From Burkholderiales bacterium PBB6 (GTDB lineage: Bacteria > Pseudomonadota > Gammaproteobacteria > Burkholderiales > Burkholderiaceae_C), in the NCBI GenBank assembly GCA_002255925.1, contig NKIH01000002.1, positions 678,255-742,254 of the forward strand: a stretch of DNA of 64,000 nt. The letters run 5' to 3'. Below are positions 8,516 through 17,341 of the stretch, in pieces. A program made the translations under genes and the position numbers. The notes beneath the pieces were generated by a model. That model was not told the origin of the DNA and made no database searches. It saw nothing but the letters and a program-made list of their open reading frames with translations. The first letter of the stretch is position 1. Every line of letters begins with the position of its first letter.

Positions 8516-8956
8516 TCAGTGCGGCGGTTTGTCCTGCGGCAGGTGCTTCACGACGTGACCGCCTGCGGTGTAGGCCTTCCAGCGCCGGCGACCGGCCTGG
8601 ACGTCGTCCTGGTTCAGGCCGACGATGTCTGCCACGCGCAGGTGCAGCTGCACGATCGCGGGGTCTTCGCTGCCCATGTTGAGTGCCTGCTCGCACGCCA
8701 CGTCCGGGCGTGGTGCATCCAGCAACCAGATGGGGGTGCGCATCAAGTGCGACGCCACCGCGCTGCCGGGGGCCAGGCGCAGGTGGGGCACGAAGTCTGT
8801 CGGCTCTTGTTCCCACAAGAGCCTGTCGAGACGCTCAAGGAGGGGCGCAGGGCCGTACACCGCCATCCTGACGCCTTCGCGGTACTTCTTCCGCAGCAGG
8901 CGGCAGGCGTAGCCGAGCTTGTCGTCCACGCCGCTCAGGAAAACGATCTCGGCCAT
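8516..8956 (-). CDS. holC: DNA polymerase III subunit chi
   Basis: 146 residues from MAEIVFLSGV. HolC links the clamp-loader complex to single-strand binding protein during replication. The short alpha/beta protein keeps the family blocks: CRLLRKKYREGVRMAVY near 20-35, the LWEQEPTDFVPH stretch near 47-58 and the C-terminal RRRWKAYTAGGH, equivalent to the YKAYRVAGF end of E. coli HolC. An alternative ATG at 8974, which forms TGATG with the pepA stop, would add six residues and may couple translation to pepA. The order pepA-holC is also that of E. coli. Confidence 0.9.
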   Translation of the reverse strand: MAEIVFLSGVDDKLGYACRLLRKKYREGVRMAVYGPAPLLERLDRLLWEQEPTDFVPHLRLAPGSAVASHLMRTPIWLLDAPRPDVACEQALNMGSEDPAIVQLHLRVADIVGLNQDDVQAGRRRWKAYTAGGHVVKHLPQDKPPH

Positions 8957-8973
8957 GCGCCCTGCCCTTGTCA

Positions 8974-10434
8974 TCAAACCTTGGCGCGTGCCAGCACGAA
9001 GTGCGTCAGCAGGCCAACCGGGCGACCGGTCGAGCCCTTGGCGGCACCACTGCGATGCGACACGCCGGCGATGTCCAGATGCGCCCACGGGAACTTGCCC
9101 GCGAAACGCTGCAGGAACTTCGCAGCCGTGACGGCACCACCGGCGCGCGAGCCCACGTTCGCCATGTCGGCGAAGTTGCTCTTCAGGCCTTCGTCGTACT
9201 CTTCGTCCAGCGGCATGCGCCAGGCCGGGTCGTTGGCGGTGGCGGCAGCGGCCAGCAAGTCGGCAGCCAATTGCTCGTCAGCGGCGAACAGGCCGGCATG
9301 GTGATGGCCGAGGGCCACGACGCAGGCGCCGGTCAGCGTGGCGATGTCGACCACGGCCGCGGGCTTGAAGCGCTCGGCGTAGGTCAGTGCGTCACACAGG
9401 ATCAGGCGGCCTTCGGCGTCGGTGTTGAGCACCTCGATGGTCTGGCCCGACATGCTGGTGACCACGTCGCCCGGCTTGGTGGCGCGGCCGTTGGGCATGT
9501 TTTCGCAGGTCGGGATCAGGCCGATCACGTTGATCTTCGGCTTCAGCTCGGCCACGGCGCGCAGGGTGCCCAGCACGCTGGCAGCGCCGCACATGTCGAA
9601 CTTCATTTCGTCCATGTCAGCCGCCGGCTTCAGCGAAATGCCACCGGTGTCGAAGGTGATGCCCTTGCCGACCAGCACCACCGGTGCGTCCTTGCGGGTA
9701 GCGCCACGGTATTCCATGACGATGAAACGCGGCGGCTCGTCAGAGCCGTTGCTCACCGACAGGAAGGAGCCCATGCCCAGCTTCTCGATCGCCTTGCGGT
9801 CGAGCACCTGCACGGTCAGACCGAACTCGGTGCCGAGCTGCTTGGCTTGCTCGCCCAGCCAGGTCGGCGTGGCGAAGTTGGCCGGGCGATTGCCGGCTTC
9901 CTTGGCCAGCGACACGCCATGGCCGATGGCCACGCCTTGCGCCAGACCAGCCTTTGCAACAGCCACCTCGGCCTTGTCGACCACCAGCGACACCTTGGCG
10001 GGTGCGTCGGCGGGCTTGGCGCTCGGCTTCGTCAGGGTGTAGGCATAGGTGGCTTGTTCCAGGGCCAGGGCCACGGTTTCAGCATGGGCTGCCGTCACCG
10101 GCACACCCACCAGGGCGATGGCCAGGTGCTTGACCGGGCGACCCTTCAGTGCGGCCAGGGCCGTGCCCAGGGCTGCACGCAGCGCCTTGGTCGAGCCGTC
10201 CTTGGCACCAACCAGCTGCACACGCGGGCTCTTCACCCCAACCGGTGCATGCAAGTACAGCGACTGTCCGGCCTTGCGCTCGAAGTCGCCCGCCTTGACT
10301 GCCGCGGCCACAGCCGTGTCCAGGGCCTTGTGGCCGGTGTTTGCCTTGCTGTCAGCAGGAAGGACCACGATCAGTGCGTCCGCTGCAACAGCGCCAAGTC
10401 CATCAGCGGTAGCCGCCAGAGCTTGAAAGTTCAT
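8974..10434 (-). CDS. pepA: Leucyl aminopeptidase (M17 family)
   Basis: 486 residues. It is a hexameric two-metal cytosolic aminopeptidase that removes N-terminal residues, preferring leucine. The C-terminal catalytic domain carries the metal-binding GKGITFDTGGISLKP and the signature NTDAEGRL; MKFDMCGAA supplies further ligands. The N-terminal third is the more variable macro-like domain. The start at 10434 (MNFQALAAT) is chosen because it leaves 29 bases before the divergent lptF start; an in-frame start at 10479 would run into lptF. The Shine-Dalgarno sequence is weak. In E. coli PepA also binds DNA in carAB control and Xer recombination; nothing here tests that role. Confidence 0.95.
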   Translation of the reverse strand: MNFQALAATADGLGAVAADALIVVLPADSKANTGHKALDTAVAAAVKAGDFERKAGQSLYLHAPVGVKSPRVQLVGAKDGSTKALRAALGTALAALKGRPVKHLAIALVGVPVTAAHAETVALALEQATYAYTLTKPSAKPADAPAKVSLVVDKAEVAVAKAGLAQGVAIGHGVSLAKEAGNRPANFATPTWLGEQAKQLGTEFGLTVQVLDRKAIEKLGMGSFLSVSNGSDEPPRFIVMEYRGATRKDAPVVLVGKGITFDTGGISLKPAADMDEMKFDMCGAASVLGTLRAVAELKPKINVIGLIPTCENMPNGRATKPGDVVTSMSGQTIEVLNTDAEGRLILCDALTYAERFKPAAVVDIATLTGACVVALGHHHAGLFAADEQLAADLLAAAATANDPAWRMPLDEEYDEGLKSNFADMANVGSRAGGAVTAAKFLQRFAGKFPWAHLDIAGVSHRSGAAKGSTGRPVGLLTHFVLARAKV

Positions 10435-10463
10435 AATCCGGATAGAGTGAAAGTAAGCCTTTG

Positions 10464-11564
10464 ATGTTATTCGATTCAACCGTCAGGAAAGAACTCGGCC
10501 GCAGTTTCGGTGCGACGCTCGTGGTCATTCTGACCATCGTGCTGACCATGATGCTGATCCGCACCCTCGGCATGGCCGCCAGCGGACGCGTGTCGCCGCA
10601 GGATGTCGTGCTGGTGCTGGGCTACACGGCCCTCGGCCATTTGCCGACGATGCTGGCCCTGTCGCTGTTCATCGGCGTGGTCATCACGCTGGGCCGCATG
10701 TACCGCGACAGCGAGATGGCGATCTGGATGTCGAGCGGCGTGGGCTTGAGCCGCTTGATCCGCCCGGTGCTGCGCAGCGTCTGGCCCGTGCTGGCGCTCA
10801 TCGGTGTGCTGGTCAGCGTGGTGTGGCCCTGGGGCAACCAGCAGACCCTGGAAATGCGCCAGCGTTACGAGCAGCGGTCTGACCTGAGCCGCGTGGCGCC
10901 AGGCAGCTTTCAAACCTCTGCTGATGGCAGCCGCGTCTTCTTCATCGAGCGCGAAGGTGAAACTGCCGGGGTCGGCCGCAACGTGTTCGTGCTGTCGAAC
11001 AACGGCAAGCAGGAAGCCGTGACGACGGCCCGCGCCGGCCGCGTGGAAGCCGACGCCGACCAGCGTGTGCTGGTGCTCGACAGCGGCCACCGCAACGAAG
11101 CGAACTCAGCAACGGGCACCGAAACCCGCATGAGCTTCGAGCGCTTCCGTCTCACCGTGGATGCCTTCAAGGCCCAGGCCGCCCAGGCCCCCTTGCCCAA
11201 GGCCGTGAACACCATCGACCTGCTGCGCGACCCGACGCCGAAGCACCAAGGTGAGCTGGTGTGGCGGCTGGGCTCCCTGCTGGGTGCCACCAACCTGCTG
11301 CTGCTGGGCATCGGCCTGTCGGCCAGCAACCCACGTCGCGCCAGCAACTGGAACCTGATGTTCGCGCTGCTGGCCTTTGTCGTTTATTACAACCTCATCA
11401 ACCTCAGCCAGGCTTGGGTGGCGGCAGGCAAGACGAGCATGGGCGGCGCCCTCATCGGCCTGCACGGTGGCGCCTTGCTGCTGGCGCTCGGGTTGATCTG
11501 GTGGCGCGACCACGCCGCGGTGTTGCGTTTCGCCTGGCGCCGGCCGGCCAAGGTGTGCCCATGA
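10464..11564 (+). CDS. lptF: LPS export ABC transporter permease LptF
   Basis: 366 residues from the ATG at 10464 (MLFDSTVRKELGRSFGATL); a TTG three bases earlier is also in frame. LptF pairs with LptG in the inner membrane LptB2FG complex that extracts lipopolysaccharide and passes it along the LptC/A bridge. The YjgP/YjgQ architecture is visible: three N-terminal membrane helices (about 15-125), a periplasmic beta-jellyroll domain (about 130-265) and three C-terminal helices (for example LGATNLLLLGIGL). It diverges from pepA, as in E. coli, and overlaps lptG by ATGA. Confidence 0.95.
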   Translation: MLFDSTVRKELGRSFGATLVVILTIVLTMMLIRTLGMAASGRVSPQDVVLVLGYTALGHLPTMLALSLFIGVVITLGRMYRDSEMAIWMSSGVGLSRLIRPVLRSVWPVLALIGVLVSVVWPWGNQQTLEMRQRYEQRSDLSRVAPGSFQTSADGSRVFFIEREGETAGVGRNVFVLSNNGKQEAVTTARAGRVEADADQRVLVLDSGHRNEANSATGTETRMSFERFRLTVDAFKAQAAQAPLPKAVNTIDLLRDPTPKHQGELVWRLGSLLGATNLLLLGIGLSASNPRRASNWNLMFALLAFVVYYNLINLSQAWVAAGKTSMGGALIGLHGGALLLALGLIWWRDHAAVLRFAWRRPAKVCP

Positions 11565-12673
11565 AAACAGTTCGCAGCTTGATCCGCCGTGACGTGGTGT
11601 GGTCCGTGTTCTTCGTGGCACTGGCCTTCATGTCGCTGTTCTTTTTCATCGGCTTTCTCGAAGAGCTGGAGGGCGCCACCCGGCGTGGCGACAGCCTCTG
11701 GCGTGCCGCGCTGGCAGCGGGGCTGGAGTTGCCCTCGCGCTTTTATGAGCTGTTCCCGATCTCGGTGCTGATCGGCACGATCTACGCCATGGCGCGCCTG
11801 GCGCAATCATCCGAGTTCACGATCTTGCGTACCGGCGGGCTGGGCCCGGGCCGCGCGTTGTCGCTATTGTTGAACCTCGGGCTGTTGATGGCCGCGCTGA
11901 CCTTTCTGACGGGTGAGTTCATCGCCCCACTGGGTGAGTTGCAGGCGGCGCGCATGCGCGCCAGCGGAGACGGCCAGACCGCGGTGGGTGAAGCCGGCGC
12001 GTGGCTGAAGGAGCGCCGCCACTTGCCTGATGGCGACCGCGTCTTCTCGATCAATGTGCAGGGCACCGACAGCCAGGGTGATCTGCACGGCATCCGCATC
12101 TTTGAGCACGACGACGACGGCCGCCTGCTGCGCCGCATCGAGGCCGCCAGCGGCCATGCCGGCCGGGAAGGCGAGCAATCCGTGTGGCAACTGCGCAAGG
12201 CGCGCGAAACCGTCTGGCCGCTCGACGAGCAGCAGCCTGTCATCACCCGCAGCCTGGAATCGCTGAACTGGAACACGACCCTGGACGACGGCGTGGTGGC
12301 CGCGGCCACATCGCCCATCGGCAGCATGTCGACGCTGGAGTTGTGGCGCTACAGCCAGCACTTGACGCTGCAAGAGCAGACGTCACAGCGCTATGAGCTG
12401 CAGTTCTGGAAGCGCGCCATCTACCCGTTTGCCTGCATCGTCATGATGGCGCTTGCCCTGCCCTTCGCCTACCTGCATGCCCGCGCCGGCGGCATCAGCC
12501 TGAAGGTGTTTGGCGGCATCATGCTCGGCATCAGCTTTGTGCTGCTCAACAACGTCGTGGGCCACCTGACGCTGTTGCGCGACTGGACCCCGTGGCTGGC
12601 CGCCTCGGTGCCCAGCCTCATCTATTTGGCCCTGTCACTGGCTGCCTTTGGCTGGCTGGTGCGTTACCGGTGA
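11561..12673 (+). CDS. lptG: LPS export ABC transporter permease LptG
   Basis: 370 residues. It is the partner of LptF with the same topology: N-terminal helices (VVWSVFFVALAFMSLFFFIGFL first), a periplasmic jellyroll domain from about 130 to 270 and a C-terminal helix group (YPFACIVMMALALPFAYL; ASVPSLIYLALSLAAFGWL). The start is fixed by the ATGA overlap with lptF, and MKTVRSLIRRDV is a normal family start. Its stop overlaps a possible GTG start of the following chelatase gene, so at least three genes may be co-translated. Confidence 0.95.
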   Translation: MKTVRSLIRRDVVWSVFFVALAFMSLFFFIGFLEELEGATRRGDSLWRAALAAGLELPSRFYELFPISVLIGTIYAMARLAQSSEFTILRTGGLGPGRALSLLLNLGLLMAALTFLTGEFIAPLGELQAARMRASGDGQTAVGEAGAWLKERRHLPDGDRVFSINVQGTDSQGDLHGIRIFEHDDDGRLLRRIEAASGHAGREGEQSVWQLRKARETVWPLDEQQPVITRSLESLNWNTTLDDGVVAAATSPIGSMSTLELWRYSQHLTLQEQTSQRYELQFWKRAIYPFACIVMMALALPFAYLHARAGGISLKVFGGIMLGISFVLLNNVVGHLTLLRDWTPWLAASVPSLIYLALSLAAFGWLVRYR

Positions 12674-12681
12674 ACGCTGTC

Positions 12682-13068
12682 ATGCGCGGATTGATTCTTT
12701 TTGCCCACGGTGCCCGTGATCCTCTCTGGGCGCGCCCTTTCGAGCGGGTTGCAGCCCGCTGCCGCGACCTGATGCCGGGCCGCCCGGTGACACTGTCTTT
12801 CCTCGAATTCATGAGCCCCGAGCTGGCCGATGCCGGCGCCAGCATGGTGGCCCAGGGCTGCACTGAAGTTGACGTGCTGCCGCTGTTTCTCGGCGCCGGT
12901 GGCCATGTGCGCAAAGACTTGCCCGTGATGATGGCCGCACTGCGCGAAGCGCACCCGTCCGTTCAGTGGCACCTGCAGCGTGCGGCCGGTGAATCGGACG
13001 TGCTGGTTGAAGCCCTCGCGCAAGTCGCACTTCAACTGCCGGCCACCGGTGTGGAGGCAGGCGCATGA
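12682..13068 (+). CDS. cbiX: CbiX-type sirohydrochlorin chelatase
   Basis: 128 residues from the ATG at 12682 (MRGLILFAHGARDP). A GTG at 12670 would overlap the lptG stop as GTGA and add four residues. This is the short CbiX form, one ferrochelatase-like domain that should work as a dimer. The catalytic or metal-binding histidines sit in FAHGARDP and, about 70 residues later, GAGGHVRKDLP. The family inserts Co or Fe into sirohydrochlorin for cobalamin or siroheme. The adjoining CysB-type regulator makes siroheme for sulfite reductase the more likely product, which is an inference. Its stop overlaps the next start by ATGA. Confidence 0.85.
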   Translation: MRGLILFAHGARDPLWARPFERVAARCRDLMPGRPVTLSFLEFMSPELADAGASMVAQGCTEVDVLPLFLGAGGHVRKDLPVMMAALREAHPSVQWHLQRAAGESDVLVEALAQVALQLPATGVEAGA

Positions 13069-14009
13069 ATCTGCACCAGTTCCGGTTTGTTCAAGAGGCC
13101 GTTCGCCGCAACCTGAACCTGACCGAAACGGCCAAGGCGCTGCACACGTCGCAGCCGGGCATTTCGAAGGCCATCCTGGAGCTTGAAGAGGAGCTGGGCA
13201 TCGACATCTTCGTGCGGCACGGCAAGCGCCTGAAGCGTGTCACCGACCCGGGCCAGCAGGTGCTGCGCTCGGTCGAGGTGATCATGCGCGAGGTGGCCAA
13301 CCTCAAGCGCATCGGCGAAGAGTTTTCGCAGCAGGACGGTGGTCGACTGTCGATCGCCACCACCCACACCCAGGCGCGTTACCTGCTGCCCGATCCGGTG
13401 GCGATGCTGCGCAAGCGCTTCCCGAAGGTGATGGTCAGCCTGCACCAGGGCACGCCCGAGCAGGTGGCGCAGATGCTGCTGGACGACACGGCAGACATCG
13501 GCCTGGCCACCGAGTCGCTGGCCGATCACCCGGAGCTCATCACCCTGCCCTGCTACGAGTGGCAGCACGTGGTGGTGATGCCGCAGGACCATCCGCTGGC
13601 CCAGGTGGAGCGCCTGACGCTGGAGCAACTGGCCACCGAGCCGTTGATCTCCTATCACCCCTCCTTCGCCGGTCGCAAGCGCATCGACCAGGCCTTCGCG
13701 CAGCGGCGCCTCAGCCCGCTGATCGTGCTGGAAGCCATCGATTCCGACGTGATCAAGACCTACGTCAAGAGCGGTCTGGGCATCGGCATCGTGGCCGAAA
13801 TGGCCATGCAGGGTGAGCCTGCCGGCAGTGGCCTGGTGGCGCGGCCGGTGTCTCACCTTTTTGGGCAGAACACGGCCCGGGTGGCGTTTCGCCGTGGGGC
13901 GTATCTGCGCGCCTACGTACTGAACTTCGCCGAGCTGCTGTCGCCCCGGCTGACCCGCCCCTTGATCGAACGCGCCATGACCGGCAACGGCCAAGACTAT
14001 GAACTTTGA
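13065..14009 (+). CDS. CysB-family LysR transcriptional regulator
   Basis: 314 residues. The N terminus MNLHQFRFVQEAVRRNLNLTETAKALHTSQPG is a LysR winged helix-turn-helix of the CysB/Cbl subgroup, with ISKAILELEEELG as the recognition region. Residues about 95-300 form the effector domain, including the TTHTQARYLLP block where CysB proteins bind N-acetylserine or sulfate. CysB-type proteins activate sulfate assimilation or sulfur-starvation genes. Unusually it is the fourth gene of an overlapping run rather than divergent from its target. CysB and Cbl cannot be told apart here, so no symbol is given. Confidence 0.9.
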   Translation: MNLHQFRFVQEAVRRNLNLTETAKALHTSQPGISKAILELEEELGIDIFVRHGKRLKRVTDPGQQVLRSVEVIMREVANLKRIGEEFSQQDGGRLSIATTHTQARYLLPDPVAMLRKRFPKVMVSLHQGTPEQVAQMLLDDTADIGLATESLADHPELITLPCYEWQHVVVMPQDHPLAQVERLTLEQLATEPLISYHPSFAGRKRIDQAFAQRRLSPLIVLEAIDSDVIKTYVKSGLGIGIVAEMAMQGEPAGSGLVARPVSHLFGQNTARVAFRRGAYLRAYVLNFAELLSPRLTRPLIERAMTGNGQDYEL

Positions 14010-15162
14010 ACCTCGGACTCCCGCCGTCGTGAGCCGGCTGCCCAATGTGGGCACGACGATCTTCACCGTGATGTCTGCGCTGGCGCAGCAGCACGGCGCC
14101 GTCAACCTGGGCCAGGGCTTTCCGGACTTTGAAGGTGACCCGGCCCTGGTGGATGCCGTGACCAACGCCATGAAGGCGGGCCACAACCAGTACCCGCCGA
14201 TGACTGGCGTGCCGGCGCTGCGCGAGGTGCTGAGCGCCAAGGCGCTTGCCCTGCACGGCCACCGGTATGACCCGGTCACCGAGATCACCATCACCGCCGG
14301 CGCCACCCAGGCGCTGCTGACCGCCATCCTGGCACTGGTGCACCCGGGCGATGAAGTCATCGTGCTGGAGCCTTGCTACGACAGCTACGTGCCTGCGATC
14401 GAGCTGGCCGGCGCCACGGCCGTGCGGGTGCCCTTGAACGGCACGACGTTCCGCCCGGATTTCGACCGTGTGCGCGCTGCGCTGTCACCGCGCACACGCG
14501 CCATGATCATCAACACGCCACACAACCCGAGCGGCACCGTCTGGACGGCGGAGGAGCGGCAGATGCTGGCCGACCTGCTGCGCCCGACCGACGTGCTGCT
14601 GATCTCGGACGAGGTCTACGAACACATGGTGTACGACGACCGCTTGCACATCAGCGCAAGCGGCCACCCGGAACTCGCGGCGCGCAGCGTGGTGGTGTCG
14701 AGCTTCGGCAAGACTTTCCACGTCACGGGCTGGAAGGTGGGTCAGGTCATGGCGCCGGCCGCCTTGATGGCCGAGTTTCGCAAGGTGCATCAGTTCAATG
14801 TGTTCACGGTGAACACGCCGATGCAGATGGGCCTGGCCAGCTACCTGCAGCAGCCCGAGCCTTACCTCAACTTGCCGGCCTTCTACCAGCGCAAGCGGGA
14901 CCTGTTCCGGGCGGGCCTGGCAGGCAGCCGATTCCAGTTGCTGCCATGCGAAGGCACGTACTTCCAGTGCGTGAGCTACGACGCCATCAGTGACATGCCC
15001 GACGAGGCCTTCTGCCGCTGGCTGACCGAGCACGTCGGTGTGGCGGCCATTCCAATGTCGGCATTTCAGTCGACACCGGCGGACCGCGCGACGATCCGCT
15101 TCTGCTTCGCCAAACGAGACACCACCTTGCAGGCGGCGCTGGAGCGGCTGGTCAAGCTCTGA
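13999..15162 (+). CDS. PLP-dependent aminotransferase, probably methionine-type (YbdL-like)
   Basis: 387 residues. It is a fold-I class I/II aminotransferase with VNLGQGFPDFEGDP near the N terminus, NTPHNPSGTVW near 172 and the PLP lysine in SFGKTFHVTGWKVG. This pattern matches the subgroup of E. coli YbdL and kynurenine aminotransferase-like enzymes, which prefer methionine, phenylalanine or aromatic amino acids. The start lies 11 bases inside the preceding regulator gene. Position after CbiX and a CysB-type regulator suggests sulfur amino acid metabolism such as methionine salvage; substrate and pathway are inferred, not shown. Confidence 0.85.
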   Translation: MNFEPRTPAVVSRLPNVGTTIFTVMSALAQQHGAVNLGQGFPDFEGDPALVDAVTNAMKAGHNQYPPMTGVPALREVLSAKALALHGHRYDPVTEITITAGATQALLTAILALVHPGDEVIVLEPCYDSYVPAIELAGATAVRVPLNGTTFRPDFDRVRAALSPRTRAMIINTPHNPSGTVWTAEERQMLADLLRPTDVLLISDEVYEHMVYDDRLHISASGHPELAARSVVVSSFGKTFHVTGWKVGQVMAPAALMAEFRKVHQFNVFTVNTPMQMGLASYLQQPEPYLNLPAFYQRKRDLFRAGLAGSRFQLLPCEGTYFQCVSYDAISDMPDEAFCRWLTEHVGVAAIPMSAFQSTPADRATIRFCFAKRDTTLQAALERLVKL

Positions 15163-15194
15163 GCGGCCTTCGATCTGGCACCTGACCTTGGCGG

Positions 15195-17186
15195 TCAGTG
15201 CCTGGTGTTCGGCCCGTTCAGGTCTGAATGGAGATCGATGTTGAGGTCGAGGTCCATCGAACTCAGGTCATCACCGTGCATCGATGCGCCGGCTGTGGCG
15301 GGCGACGGTGCTGCAGGAGCATTCGACGGCGTGCTGATGTCATCCAGATGGAAGGCCGTCAAATCGTAGCTGCCAAACGGATCAACGGGCTCTGTAGCAA
15401 CCTTGGTGTACGTCGACGGGCCCGTATCGCCCAGCGGCAGCAACAGGTCCACTTCGGCGTTGGAATATCCGCCCTGCTGCCACAGGTCGCGCGCCAGCGA
15501 GTACATCAGCAGCACGTCCTTGTAGGCGGGCAGATCGAACAGATCCTGGCTCTCGTCCTTGCGGAACAGCATGCCTTCCAGCACGGCCATGGCGTCGATC
15601 GGCGACGGCCAGATGGCTTCCAGGTGGGACAGCACTTCGGGGTAATCTTCCAGCGACCGGCCATGCAACGGACCCACATCCCAGTCAGGGGCGTAGGCAT
15701 TGAAGCGGCGGTTGAAGCGGGCCCGGATGCGCTCGTAGGCACCCCGGTCGCCCTGCCGGCGATAGATCTCCAGCAGCTTCGTGTAGGGCAAGGGGCTCTG
15801 GCCGCCGCTGCTGCGCAGGTGCGACATCAACAGGTCGACGGCGGCATCTTCCTGGCCCAACGCAATGAAGAAGTCGGCTTGCTGTTCCAGATCGAGCAGT
15901 TCTTCAACCGAGACTTCGCGGGCTGGCACGGCGCCGTCCAGCACACCGGTGGCCGCGCCGTTGAAGCCGCTTTGCGGGCCGGGGAACGGTGAAGTCTTGA
16001 AGGCGTCATCGGCCACGCTGGCAGGCGCCCAGGCAGCGTCGTTGCCGTTGCTGGCCAGGCGGGTGGCAGCTGCGGGACTCACTTCAGCCGTGACCGGTTC
16101 ATCGTCCGTCAGCTCGCCCGCCACTGAAATCGGCGGCACAGGCACCGGGCCCAGCGCCGCGTCCAGCGGAGCGACCTCCGAGGACCACCACGGCCCGGCC
16201 GCGGCGTCAGGCTGGCGCGCCTTCTTGCGCAGACGAAGGGCCAGCCAGACCGCCAGTGCCGACATCACGGCCAGCAGGGCCAGCAACCAGGGCAGCAAGC
16301 GCGATTGGGCCTCGGCGTCCGCCAGACGGCCCTTCAAGGCCAGTTGCGCATCGCGACTGGCCTGGGATTCCTTGCGCAGTTCGGTGAGTGACTTCTCAAG
16401 CAGGCGCAGCCGCTCGAATTCATCATTGCCAGAGCCGACACCCACCTCCGATGCAGCAGCGACGACCGAATCGGCCACCTGCATGATCGGATCTTCCATG
16501 TCCATCTTCAGGCGCGGGCCACCCACATCCAGCAGCAGGCGCGCGACCTGGGTTTCGCGGGGCACCACATCGCGTTGGGCCGTGGCGGCCTGAGCGCGCG
16601 GAGCCTTCGAAGCCACCGGCTTGGCGGGCTTGCTCGCGGCGAGGTTGTCGGGGGACTCGGTCGTGGCCTTGCGCGGACCGCGCAGCGTTTTCGGGGCCGT
16701 GCCCGGCACGGGTGCCAGAAACAGGTCATCCACGGCGCGGGTCATGGGCGCCACCGGCTGGCTCATGGCGCCTGCGCCAGCCATGACGGCCGGGCTGCCC
16801 GCACTCATTCCGGGAGGATCAGCAAAAGCGGTGAAACGGCGCATGAAACGGCGTTCGCAGCCCGCGCTGATCGCCACTTCGAGCACCGGCTCTTCAATCG
16901 GACTGGTGGTTGAAATGCGGGCAACCCAGTCGCTCTCGGTACGCCCGCCCAGCACCTGAACACGGACCTGGCTCGGCGGCAGGCGGCTCTCGCCTGCCAT
17001 GACCTCGGCGGTCACGCACTCGGCGGTCATGCGCTCACCGGTATCCAGGTGAATCGGCACCTGCATCACCAGTGGCTGCCCCATCACGGCAGACGTGGTG
17101 ACACGACCAAAACCCGCAGCGCCTACGCTCAATGACGCGGCGAGCGAAGTACAGGTCAGAATGAACGCAGGAACTTTTTTATGCAT
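15195..17186 (-). CDS. FimV/HubP-like envelope protein
   Basis: 663 residues from the ATG at 17184-17186. A signal peptide (MHKKVPAFILTCTSLAASLSVGAAG) is followed by a beta-rich domain (about 25-125; VMGQPLVMQVPI resembles the GQPL element of FimV N-terminal domains), a Pro/Ala/Lys linker, a coiled-coil stretch (about 260-300, LRLLEKSLTELRKE), one membrane helix (about 310-330, LPWLLALLAVMSALAVWLAL) and a cytoplasmic C-terminal region. That region contains TPR-like helices (ELLDLEQQADFFIALGQEDAAVDLL), as in FimV/HubP proteins of type IV pilus assembly and cell polarity. No LysM motif is seen, unlike many FimV proteins. The last 50 residues are acidic. It diverges from the crotonase gene and is monocistronic. 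Confidence 0.75.
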   Translation of the reverse strand: MHKKVPAFILTCTSLAASLSVGAAGFGRVTTSAVMGQPLVMQVPIHLDTGERMTAECVTAEVMAGESRLPPSQVRVQVLGGRTESDWVARISTTSPIEEPVLEVAISAGCERRFMRRFTAFADPPGMSAGSPAVMAGAGAMSQPVAPMTRAVDDLFLAPVPGTAPKTLRGPRKATTESPDNLAASKPAKPVASKAPRAQAATAQRDVVPRETQVARLLLDVGGPRLKMDMEDPIMQVADSVVAAASEVGVGSGNDEFERLRLLEKSLTELRKESQASRDAQLALKGRLADAEAQSRLLPWLLALLAVMSALAVWLALRLRKKARQPDAAAGPWWSSEVAPLDAALGPVPVPPISVAGELTDDEPVTAEVSPAAATRLASNGNDAAWAPASVADDAFKTSPFPGPQSGFNGAATGVLDGAVPAREVSVEELLDLEQQADFFIALGQEDAAVDLLMSHLRSSGGQSPLPYTKLLEIYRRQGDRGAYERIRARFNRRFNAYAPDWDVGPLHGRSLEDYPEVLSHLEAIWPSPIDAMAVLEGMLFRKDESQDLFDLPAYKDVLLMYSLARDLWQQGGYSNAEVDLLLPLGDTGPSTYTKVATEPVDPFGSYDLTAFHLDDISTPSNAPAAPSPATAGASMHGDDLSSMDLDLNIDLHSDLNGPNTRH

Positions 17187-17341
17187 GCCGGGGGGCACTT
17201 GTATCAAATTAGAGGGCCTCGAAGACTCTATCACGATTGATTTGCGTTCCTCGGCATCGGTCCGGCGTGTGTACGTTCCGCGCCAATATTCAGGCCGCCC
17301 CCCCCTATTTCAAAACCCTTAACCACCACTCGGAGAAACCG

